Assembly: GCA_024276295.1 (NCBI GenBank)
Contig: JAJRXN010000124.1
Coordinates: 1 to 13,299, forward strand
Direction: 5' to 3'
DNA: 13,299 nucleotides
Source: Acidobacteriota bacterium
GTDB lineage: Bacteria; Acidobacteriota; Polarisedimenticolia; J045
Shown piece after piece: positions 6,846-12,722 of this stretch. A program made the position numbers and the translations under genes. Numbering within the stretch: position 1 is the stretch's first letter; every line of letters starts with the position of its first letter. The notes beneath the pieces were generated by a model that saw only the letters and a program-made list of their open reading frames with translations, made no database searches and was not told the origin of the DNA.

Positions 6846-7543
6846 CGTGCCCCCCCGCCGAAGCCGAACGGCCGCAGATCGATCGCCTGACGCGCGATCG
6901 CTCCGAGGAAGATCCTCGTCGCGGTGTCCACCGCCTCGAACTTCAGCGCAGCCCCCGCCAGCCCCCCGCGGCCCCGGCCCCGACGCACGACGTGCGCGGG
7001 AAGCTCGAGCGGTCGTCCCGCGACCGTCACCGCGAGTCGTGCCGGGCTGCCGGGTTCCGGCAGTTCCTCGCCGGTGAGAAACGCGCCGCTGAGGGAGAGA
7101 TCGTGGATCGTCACCGTCCGCTCGCGACCGGCGGCCTCGTCGCGCACCCGCGCCGGAAGCTCGACCGCCCGGCGCACCGCGGCGCGGGGCTCGATGGCGA
7201 GGATCCGGCCGAGCGCCTCGTGCAGTTCGCCCCGACGCAGCGGCCGCGGGACGAACGCGTCGACTCCCGCCGCCTCGAGGCGCCGGCGATGAAACGCGAG
7301 TCCGACGACGATCAGCGGCGTGGTGCAGGTCTCGGGCCGGGCGCGCAGCCGATGGCACACGCCGACGGGATCGGGACACGCCTCGCCGTCGGCGAGCAGG
7401 ATCGCCGCCGGCGCCAGCTCCGCGGCCTGCTCGGCCACGTCCCGTTCCGGGTGGGCGAGGTGCAGGGAAAAGCCGTCGCGCCCGAGAGCCGTGGCTCGCA
7501 GTTCGGTGAGCAGCCGGGCATCGTTGGCGACCAGGACCTGCAT
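6842..7543 (-). CDS. Pseudo-receiver plus PilZ domain protein, probable cyclic-di-GMP effector
   Basis: 233 residues from ATG 7543, first gene of the signalling operon. Residues 1-115 follow the receiver fold (VLVAND at strand 1, ILLADGE at strand 3). The acidic pocket is only N7-D8, and the invariant Lys is replaced by Arg (VPRP, R100), so phosphorylation is doubtful although D52 is present. Residues about 120-220 form a PilZ domain. The cyclic-di-GMP motifs RRAVELPAR (124-132) and DLSLSG (148-153) match the RxxxR and [D/N]xSxxG consensus, so nucleotide binding is likely. The end is glycine-rich. ATG 7543 was chosen because strand 1 of the receiver begins there. ATG 7615 is also in frame and downstream of the predicted transcription start, adding 24 residues of no recognisable fold. 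Confidence 0.87.
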   Translation of the reverse strand: MQVLVANDARLLTELRATALGRDGFSLHLAHPERDVAEQAAELAPAAILLADGEACPDPVGVCHRLRARPETCTTPLIVVGLAFHRRRLEAAGVDAFVPRPLRRGELHEALGRILAIEPRAAVRRAVELPARVRDEAAGRERTVTIHDLSLSGAFLTGEELPEPGSPARLAVTVAGRPLELPAHVVRRGRGRGGLAGAALKFEAVDTATRIFLGAIARQAIDLRPFGFGGGAR

Positions 7544-7641
7544 GAACGGTCCGCCTTTCCCTGCCCGCGCATCGACGGGGACTCCCCGGACGGGATGGGC
7601 GTCATCATCCCGCATCACCGCCGAATCGGTCGGGGATCCGG

Positions 7642-7670
7642 AATGTACCACTACGCCCGGGGGTGAACAA
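7642..7670 (-). promoter_or_regulatory. Candidate promoter of the cyclic-di-GMP signalling operon
   Basis: On the minus strand TTGTTC (7665-7670) and TACATT (7642-7647) are separated by exactly 17 bases. This is a reasonable -35/-10 pair in one of the least GC-rich stretches of the window. Transcription would start near 7635, leaving a leader of about 90 bases before ATG 7543. The site lies between the end of the DAHP synthase gene and the first signalling gene, as expected if the operon has its own start. The boxes match consensus at three and four positions. Confidence 0.5.
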
Positions 7671-7766
7671 TCCTCAGATCCCCATGCGAATAGAACGAGT
7701 TACGGCGAACCGCCAGGAACTTCCGCAACGGCCTGCGGGCCCGTTTTTCCGGTCCGCGGGCCGCCG

Positions 7767-8825
7767 TCACGCCGGAGCGACCGAGGCCAGATCGCGGTGC
7801 GCCGCCTCGAGCAGTCGGCGCGTCTCCTCCCAGCCGATGCAGGCATCGGTGATCGACACGCCCCAGGCCAGCGCGGCGGGATCGTCCCCGAGATCCTGGC
7901 GGCCCTCCTCGAGATGGCTCTCGAGCATCAGCCCGACGATCCGCTCCTCGCCGGCGACCCGCGTGGCGACGACCGAGCGGAACACCTCCGCCTGGCGCGT
8001 GTGGTCCTTGCGCGAGTTGGCGTGGCTGCAGTCGACGATGAGCCGCGAGCAGAGCCCGGCGTCTTCGAGCCGCGCGAACGCCTCCTCGAGCTGCGCCGGG
8101 TCGTAGTTCGGTCCGTCCTTGCCCCCTCGCAGGATCACCGACCCCCATGGGTTGCCCGTGGTGTGCACGATGCAGGTCCGCCCGCCGAGGTCGATGCCGA
8201 GAAAGCTGTGCGGGCGCGAGGCGGCGGCGAGCGCGTGGATCGCGCTGTCGATCGACCCGTCGGTGCCGTTCTTGTATCCGATCGGCATCGACAGTCCGCT
8301 GGCCATCTGCCGGTGCGTCTGGCTCTCGGTGGTGCGCGCTCCGATGGCGGCCCAGGAAACGAGATCGGCGATGTACTGCGGCGTGATCGGATCGAGCATC
8401 TCGGTCGCCGCCGGCAGCCCCGCCTCGGCCAGTTCGAGCAGCAGGCCGCGCGCCCGGCGCAGCCCGGTGGCCATGTCGAACGTCCCGTCGAGGTGCGGGT
8501 CGTTGATCAGCCCCTTCCAGCCACAGACGGTGCGCGGCTTTTCGAAGTAGGCCCGCATGACGATCAGCAGCCGGTCGGACAGCCGCTCCGCCAGCTCGCC
8601 GAGCCGCGCGGCGTACTCGCGCGCGGCGGCCAGGTCGTGGATCGAACAGGGACCGACGATCGCCAGCAGGCGCCGGTCCTCACCCGTGAGGATCGCCCCG
8701 ATCGCGCGCCGCGCCTCGACGACGGTGCGCGCGGCGCGCTCGCTCAGCGGCTGCTCGAGCTTCAGCTCGGCGGGCGAAACCAGCGGCTCGAGCCCGCGGA
8801 TGTGGATGTTCTCGGTTCGCGGCAT
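7767..8825 (-). CDS. aroF: 3-deoxy-7-phosphoheptulonate (DAHP) synthase, class I, AroF/AroG/AroH family
   Basis: Condenses phosphoenolpyruvate and erythrose 4-phosphate to DAHP, the first step of the shikimate pathway. 352 residues, full family length, closely following the E. coli AroF/G/H enzymes. Visible motifs are GPCSIHD (58-64), YFEKPRT (93-99), GWKGLINDP (102-110), IGARTTESQ (161-169) and KNGTDG (185-190). The four metal ligands fall at C60, H268, E302 and D327, matching C61, H268, E302 and D326 of AroG. The segments TESQTHRQMASGLSMP, LDPITPQY, GNPWG and VDCSH resemble the tyrosine-sensitive AroF more than AroG, while the N-terminus is nearer to AroH. The symbol is therefore tentative and the feedback amino acid unproven. 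The ATG at 8825 has only a weak ribosome site. No pathway partner gene is adjacent. A TAGATT box at 8864-8869 could be its -10, without a clear -35. Confidence 0.95.
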   Translation of the reverse strand: MPRTENIHIRGLEPLVSPAELKLEQPLSERAARTVVEARRAIGAILTGEDRRLLAIVGPCSIHDLAAAREYAARLGELAERLSDRLLIVMRAYFEKPRTVCGWKGLINDPHLDGTFDMATGLRRARGLLLELAEAGLPAATEMLDPITPQYIADLVSWAAIGARTTESQTHRQMASGLSMPIGYKNGTDGSIDSAIHALAAASRPHSFLGIDLGGRTCIVHTTGNPWGSVILRGGKDGPNYDPAQLEEAFARLEDAGLCSRLIVDCSHANSRKDHTRQAEVFRSVVATRVAGEERIVGLMLESHLEEGRQDLGDDPAALAWGVSITDACIGWEETRRLLEAAHRDLASVAPA

Positions 8826-8981
8826 CGGCGCCCTGCGCCTCTCCCCCGCGAGACCCGGCGGGAAATCTACGGAGCCGGCGCCTTCGGGGCCAGCCGGATC
8901 CCGGGCCGGACCCGGCCGCGAGCACGGAGAGGCGCGGCCCGGGCGCCTGCGCCTGGCCGCCGGACCCGCCGCCTGTGGCGC

Positions 8982-9512
8982 TCACTTCTTGTCGGGAGGC
9001 CCGCACCCCTTCGTGCACTTGCAGTCGGTTCCGGGGCGCGAGAGCGTGCAGCCGCTCGTGCAGGATGCCTGGACCGTGATGATCGTGGTGGTTCCGTCGC
9101 TGATCGAGCACTCCCCCGTGCCGGTCGAGGTCCTGTTGTTCGTGGTCCTGCACGTGCCGCTGTCGTCCTCGATGTGATACACCCGTCCATCGGGACACTC
9201 GAGGTCGACGCCCTGTTGCAGGATCAGCTGCCCGTCGATCACGAGCTGGCAGCCGGCCGCGTAGCGCTTCCACGCGCACCCGGCCTCGCACCCACCCCTC
9301 GCGGCGTCGGTTTCCGAGGCATCGGAGCACTCGAACAGTCCGGGCGCCCGTTCCCGGCAACTCGCGTCCCGACCTTCGGCGAAGACCCAGTACTCCCGGC
9401 CGTCGTCGCAGGAGAACGACTGCGAGGCGACCGGCTGCTGAGCGAGCGCGGTGCTCGCCCCCAGCAGCACGATGACGAGAAGCGAGCCGGTCCACGCCGT
9501 GGCATGTGACAT
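8982..9512 (-). CDS. Secreted cysteine-rich protein with a duplicated six-Cys module, unknown function
   Basis: I do not recognise a family. 176 residues, starting at ATG 9512 after an excellent ribosome site (AAAGGAGG, six bases away). A Sec signal peptide is clear: a short polar start, hydrophobic core LLVIVLLGA, and a likely cut after ALA at residue 24. The mature part has 14 cysteines (35, 52, 62, 75, 79, 88, 106, 121, 134, 151, 155, 164, 166, 170), an even number that fits disulfide bonding outside the cytoplasm. Residues 35-88 and 106-164 are two copies of one module. Each begins C-[DP]-DGR-x-Y, has Cys-Arg at the second cysteine and Glu-Cys-Ser at the third, and ends C-x2-G-C-x8-C. The tail CKCTKGCGPPDKK is extra. 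There is no lipobox, membrane anchor or known catalytic motif. It may be a periplasmic or surface binding protein, or an inhibitor. Confidence 0.82.
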   Translation of the reverse strand: MSHATAWTGSLLVIVLLGASTALAQQPVASQSFSCDDGREYWVFAEGRDASCRERAPGLFECSDASETDAARGGCEAGCAWKRYAAGCQLVIDGQLILQQGVDLECPDGRVYHIEDDSGTCRTTNNRTSTGTGECSISDGTTTIITVQASCTSGCTLSRPGTDCKCTKGCGPPDKK

Positions 9513-9518
9513 CTCGAT

Positions 9519-9526
9519 CCTCCTTT
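9519..9526 (-). promoter_or_regulatory. Strong Shine-Dalgarno of the Cys-rich secreted protein gene
   Basis: AAAGGAGG on the minus strand, six bases before ATG 9512. It fixes the start of the signal peptide and suggests high translation, in contrast with the weak or absent ribosome sites of most genes in this window. Confidence 0.75.
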
Positions 9527-9544
9527 CACCGGTTCCTTGCGGAG

Positions 9545-9598
9545 CGTGCCCGCCCGACGGAAGAAGGCGCCCGAGATTCCGCCGGCTCGGCGGGCACG
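9545..9598. repeat. Ten-base perfect inverted repeat upstream of the Cys-rich gene
   Basis: CGTGCCCGCC at 9545-9554 is matched exactly by its reverse complement at 9589-9598, with 34 bases between. If the Cys-rich gene is transcribed from near 9600, the arms would form a stem in its leader, ending about 18 bases upstream of the ribosome site. No run of U follows on either strand, so it is not a standard intrinsic terminator. It could be a leader structure, or chance in GC-rich DNA. Confidence 0.4.
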
Positions 9599-9604
9599 GG
9601 TTTG

Positions 9605-9616
9605 GGTATTCATACC
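9605..9616. promoter_or_regulatory. Palindrome GGTATTCATACC, possible operator or promoter element
   Basis: Five-base arms GGTAT/ATACC around a TC spacer, in the AT-richest spot of the gap between the Cys-rich gene and sufE. On the minus strand the same bases include TGGTATGAAT, which would serve as an extended -10 for the Cys-rich gene with a leader of about 90 bases. The overlap of a palindrome with a possible -10 is typical of a repressor site, but no regulator gene is nearby. Confidence 0.35.
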
Positions 9617-9627
9617 ACCTTCGGGGG

Positions 9628-9639
9628 GAGCACGTGCTC
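9628..9639. promoter_or_regulatory. Perfect 12-base palindrome GAGCACGTGCTC, possible operator
   Basis: An uninterrupted, exactly self-complementary 12-mer in the same divergent gap. Its centre is 23 bases (about two helical turns) from the centre of the GGTATTCATACC palindrome. It lies in the expected -35 region of the Cys-rich gene promoter. Binding of a dimeric regulator would explain the symmetry, but which one cannot be told. Confidence 0.35.
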
Positions 9640-9655
9640 GCACCCCCGACTCCGC

Positions 9656-9671
9656 GCCCGGCCAGCCGGGC
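9656..9671. repeat. Short inverted repeat upstream of sufE
   Basis: Seven-base arms GCCCGGC and GCCGGGC around CA, about 70 bases before the sufE start. Such GC-only repeats arise easily in this base composition. It is listed because it lies in the same gap as two better palindromes, and no role is claimed. Confidence 0.25.
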
Positions 9672-9740
9672 ATTCCCGGCCGGTCCCGGGCGCGCCGGGT
9701 AGACTGGCCATGCCGGCGGCGTCCGGCGAGGTCGACGACC

Positions 9741-10202
9741 GTGCGCGAGTCTCCCGCTCCCGACGAACCCCGCGAGCCGATCGACGAGGCGGTCCGCCGC
9801 CTGGTCGACGAGTTCAGCTTCTTGGACGACTGGACCGAACGCTACCAGTACATCATCGAGCTGGGCCGCAGGCTGCCGCCGTTTCCCGACGAGTGGCGGC
9901 GCGAGGAGTTCCGCGTCCGCGGATGCCAGTCGCGGGTCTGGATCGTTCCCGAGCGGCGCGACGGCCGGCTCCACTTCCACGCCGCCAGCGACGCAGCGAT
10001 CGTCTCCGGACTGCTGGCGATCCTGATGCGGGTCTACGACGGCCGGACGCCCGAGGAGATCCTCGCCACGCCGCCGGACTTCCTGCGGCAGCTCGGTCTC
10101 GCCGAGCACCTGACCCCGACGCGCGCCAACGGGTTCCAGGCGGCGATCGAGAAGATCCGCAGCTATGCCGCCGCGCAGAGCGAGACGGAGCGCGACGACT
10201 GA
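9741..10202 (+). CDS. sufE: SufE family cysteine desulfuration protein
   Basis: Sulfur acceptor that takes persulfide sulfur from the cysteine desulfurase SufS and delivers it for iron-sulfur cluster assembly in the cytoplasm. 153 residues from GTG 9741, which has GAGGT about nine bases upstream; no in-frame ATG fits the family's start. The SufE fold is recognisable along the protein: DDWTERYQYIIELGRRLP (29-46), the catalytic loop VRGCQSRVW with C62, then HFHAASDAAIVSGLLAIL (78-95) and the C-terminal helices LGLAEHLTPTRANGF (118-132). The length is normal for the family. No sufS, sufB or sufC is next to it, so it is probably a stand-alone gene served by a desulfurase elsewhere. It ends 28 bases from the convergent propeller gene. 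Confidence 0.95.
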   Translation: MRESPAPDEPREPIDEAVRRLVDEFSFLDDWTERYQYIIELGRRLPPFPDEWRREEFRVRGCQSRVWIVPERRDGRLHFHAASDAAIVSGLLAILMRVYDGRTPEEILATPPDFLRQLGLAEHLTPTRANGFQAAIEKIRSYAAAQSETERDD

Positions 10203-10230
10203 CCCCGCCCCCGGAACGGGCGCACGGCGG

Positions 10231-11244
10231 TCAGCCGAGATCGAACACGTCGACGAGCCCTTCCGCGGTACCGAGCGCGAGGGCGAGCCGGCGTCCCGCC
10301 TTGCGCGCCCAGCTCAGCGTGCCCACCGGAGCGCCGACACCGTCGATCGCGGCCAGCCGCTGCGCGCTGTCCGGATCGTGCAGTTCGAGCCGCGTCCCGC
10401 CGACGATCGCCAGCCATGTCCGGTCGGGCGCGTAAGCCAGTCGCTCCGGCCGGGTCCCGCCGTCGAGCGGCCGGACCGGGAGTTCACCGTCCGATCCCGC
10501 GAGACTCCAGACGAACACCCGGCCGTCGGCGGCCGCCGCGAGCTGCGAGCCGTCGCCGCGCAGGACCGGCGAGCGGAGCGGCGCCAGCGGCTCCGTCCCG
10601 GCACGCCGTTCGATCAGCCGGTCGCCGGCGAGTCCGAATGCCCGCACCACGCCCGTGGAGTCCTGCACGACGATCAGCCGGCCATCGCGCGACGCGACGA
10701 GGCACTCCACGCCGTCGCCTGCGACGACGTCGAGCTGCCGCCCGGCGACGGCGTCGAAGAGCACGAGCCCCGCGGCCCCGGCCGCCAGCAGGCGCCGGCC
10801 TTCGCCGCACCAGGCGACGGCGGGCACGCCGCCGGGCAGGTCGACCGTCGCGCAGGTGAGCCGCCCGTGACGATCCGCGACGAGCAGCCGCCGGACGGTG
10901 GCCAGCAGGAGCCGCTCGCCGTCTTCTCGGAACACGAGCCTGGCGGGACGCACGCCCAGGTCGAGCGCGCCCTCCGCGCCGCGCGCCGGATGCCACAGCC
11001 GCAGCCAGCCGTCCTCTCCGGCGGTGGCGAGCTGATCGTGACGCGGGTTGAAGGCCAGCGTCTCGACGCGGCCGGTGTGGGCCGCCTCCCGGACCAGCGT
11101 GCGGCCGCGATCGCCGAGCAGCACCAATCGTCCCGCCGCCGTGCCGACGGCCAGCGTCCGGCCGTCAGCCGACCAATCCATCGCCGTGATCGGCTCGCCG
11201 AGTTCCAGGCTCCAGCTCCGCTGGATCCAGGGCGCCGGGCTCAT
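10231..11244 (-). CDS. WD40-like beta-propeller protein
   Basis: 337 residues, no signal peptide or membrane segment, so probably cytoplasmic. The sequence is a chain of about seven units of some 40 residues with the strand pattern of WD40 blades. The clearest is residues 56-86, which starts at HTGRV and ends GEDGWLRLWHP. Others include AMDWSADGRTLAVGTAAGRL (in two parts, from 21 and 32), LVASRDGRLIVVQ, GDGSQLAAAADGRVFVW and LAYAPDRTWLAI. Such propellers are binding platforms without enzymatic function. ATG 11244 overlaps the stop of the TPR-glycosyltransferase gene (ATGA), so the two are likely made together and may form a complex. The frame stays open upstream into that gene, but translation there is arginine-rich noise. 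A partner or ligand cannot be named. Confidence 0.85.
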   Translation of the reverse strand: MSPAPWIQRSWSLELGEPITAMDWSADGRTLAVGTAAGRLVLLGDRGRTLVREAAHTGRVETLAFNPRHDQLATAGEDGWLRLWHPARGAEGALDLGVRPARLVFREDGERLLLATVRRLLVADRHGRLTCATVDLPGGVPAVAWCGEGRRLLAAGAAGLVLFDAVAGRQLDVVAGDGVECLVASRDGRLIVVQDSTGVVRAFGLAGDRLIERRAGTEPLAPLRSPVLRGDGSQLAAAADGRVFVWSLAGSDGELPVRPLDGGTRPERLAYAPDRTWLAIVGGTRLELHDPDSAQRLAAIDGVGAPVGTLSWARKAGRRLALALGTAEGLVDVFDLG

Positions 11245-12722
11245 CGCCGTCCCCGCTCCCGGGAGCCGATCGCCGCGAGCCGTTCCGCGACACGCGCGAC
11301 GACGTCGTCCCACGCGCCGGGTCGGCGCTGCCGGACCAGGGTCGCCGTGGGGTACCAGCGCGAGCGCTCCCCGGCCGGCCCCCAGCGCCACTCCGCCGCG
11401 CGCGGCAGCAGGACCAGCACGCGGCAGCCGAGCGCTCCCGCCAGGTGCGCCAGCGCGCTGTCGACCGTCACGACGGCGTCGAGCGCCCGGAGCACCCCGG
11501 CCGTGACCGCCAGGTCGTCGAGCCGCGGGGCCAGATCGAAGACGCGTTCGCCGTGCAGCTCGCCGGCCCGTTCCCCGGTCTGCAGCGAGCAGAGCGCGAG
11601 ATCGGGGCGCCCGGCCAGCGGCGCGAGGGCCGACGCCGGCATCGAACGCCAGCGGTCTTCCGCGTGACCGGCGCGCCCGGCCCAGGCCACGCCGACCGCC
11701 AGCCGCACGGCCCGCGCCGCCCGTGGCACGAGGTCCTCGCGCGGTTCCGCCGACAGGTACGGCACGAGCGAAGCCGCCCGATCGAGATCCGGATCGACGA
11801 GCCGCGGCAGGCTCATGAACGGGACCTGCCGGTCGTGGTCCGGCAGCGGATCGGCCGGCGTGACGACTGCGCGGACTTCCGGACGACCGGCGAGCAGGCG
11901 CACGAGCGGCGCCGGCACGCGAACGACCAGCTCGGCTCCCTGTCCGGCCAGCAGGCGCAGGAACCGGCAGGCCATCAGCGTGTCGCCGAGCCCCTGCTCG
12001 TGCCAGACCAGCACCCGCCGGCCGGCGACCGGCTCGCCGGGTTCGAGCCGCGGCGCCGTCCCGCCGGCGAAGGCGTCTTCGGGACGGAGCGCGAGCCGCG
12101 CCTCGTACAGCTCGAGCCCTTCCCGGAACCGTCCGGCCGCCAGCAGGGCGCAGGCGAGATTCCAGCGGGCCCACGCGGCCCCCTGCTCGATCTCGACGAG
12201 CCGGCGGTACGGACCGAGAGCCCGCTCCGGCTCGCCGAGGGCCAGCAGCGCCGAGCCCGCGACGTTGAGGAGGTCCGGATCGTCCGGCGCACCCGCGAGC
12301 CCGTCCAGCGCCGCCTCGGCCGCCTGCTCGTACCGTCCGAGGTCCTCGAGCGTCAGGGCCCGGTCGACGACCGCGTCCGGCCAGCCGGGGCGCAGGGCCA
12401 GCGCACGGTCGAACGCCGCGAGCGCGTCCGCCAGCCGCCCTGCGCGGCGCAGCGCGAGCCCGTGCAGCAGATGTGCGCGCGGTTCGCGCGGATCGCTCTC
12501 CGCCGCGCGGCGCGCCGCTTCGCGCGCCCGCGCGTGCTCGCCGCATCCGAGAGCGGCGAACGCGTAGCGCAGCAGCGCCGGCACTGCGACGAGATCCGCC
12601 GGATCGAGCCGGCGCAGCAGACGCGCGCCGTCCCGCTCGTCGCCGCGGGCAAGGGACGCGAGCGCCTGCTCGAGGCGCCGTGCCGCCCGCCGCCGTCGCC
12701 CGAGCGCGGCCGCGTCGCTCAT
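11241..12722 (-). CDS. TPR protein with C-terminal glycosyltransferase-9-like domain
   Basis: 493 residues, no signal peptide. Residues about 15-215 are helical tetratricopeptide repeats, for example [20 protein letters not shown] (81-100) followed by [13 protein letters not shown], and [17 protein letters not shown] (183-199). Residues about 235-485 match the heptosyltransferase-like (GT9) fold often fused to TPRs. Family marks are [16 protein letters not shown] (240-255), SLQTGE (379-384), [15 protein letters not shown] (418-432) and EWRWGP...[11 protein letters not shown] (444-465). It probably transfers a sugar from an activated donor, but donor and acceptor are unknown; protein or cell-surface glycan are both possible. 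ATG 12722 overlaps the metH stop, and its own stop overlaps the propeller start. A role connected with methionine synthase is not evident from the sequence. Confidence 0.88.
   Translation of the reverse strand: MSDAAALGRRRRAARRLEQALASLARGDERDGARLLRRLDPADLVAVPALLRYAFAALGCGEHARAREAARRAAESDPREPRAHLLHGLALRRAGRLADALAAFDRALALRPGWPDAVVDRALTLEDLGRYEQAAEAALDGLAGAPDDPDLLNVAGSALLALGEPERALGPYRRLVEIEQGAAWARWNLACALLAAGRFREGLELYEARLALRPEDAFAGGTAPRLEPGEPVAGRRVLVWHEQGLGDTLMACRFLRLLAGQGAELVVRVPAPLVRLLAGRPEVRAVVTPADPLPDHDRQVPFMSLPRLVDPDLDRAASLVPYLSAEPREDLVPRAARAVRLAVGVAWAGRAGHAEDRWRSMPASALAPLAGRPDLALCSLQTGERAGELHGERVFDLAPRLDDLAVTAGVLRALDAVVTVDSALAHLAGALGCRVLVLLPRAAEWRWGPAGERSRWYPTATLVRQRRPGAWDDVVARVAERLAAIGSRERGRR

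Noticed and set aside
7544..7640. Cyclic-di-GMP riboswitch in the leader of the signalling operon
   Set aside because: The leader is only about 90 bases and I could not find the conserved GEMM-type core; no support beyond the context.
7738..7762. GGCCCG/CGGGCC hairpin with a T5 run after the DAHP synthase gene
   Set aside because: For the minus-strand transcript the A/T run falls in the loop, not after the stem, so it is not a standard intrinsic terminator.
7312..9509. 729-residue plus-strand frame across the PilZ, DAHP synthase and Cys-rich genes
   Set aside because: Antisense to three genes with recognisable products; composition is Arg/Pro/Ser-rich noise.
9513..10109. N-terminal extension of the Cys-rich protein frame
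   Set aside because: It runs antisense through sufE, and the signal peptide with its perfect ribosome site starts at 9512.
10206..10222. Hairpin CGCCC/GGGCG between the convergent sufE and propeller genes as a bidirectional terminator
   Set aside because: The position is attractive but the stem is only five pairs and no T tract follows, so it was not called.
11245..12546. Upstream extension of the WD40-like frame (total 771 residues)
   Set aside because: The added part is Arg/Ala/Gly-rich and lies out of frame over the TPR-glycosyltransferase gene, whose repeats and GT motifs are clear. ATG 11244 with ATGA overlap is the better start.
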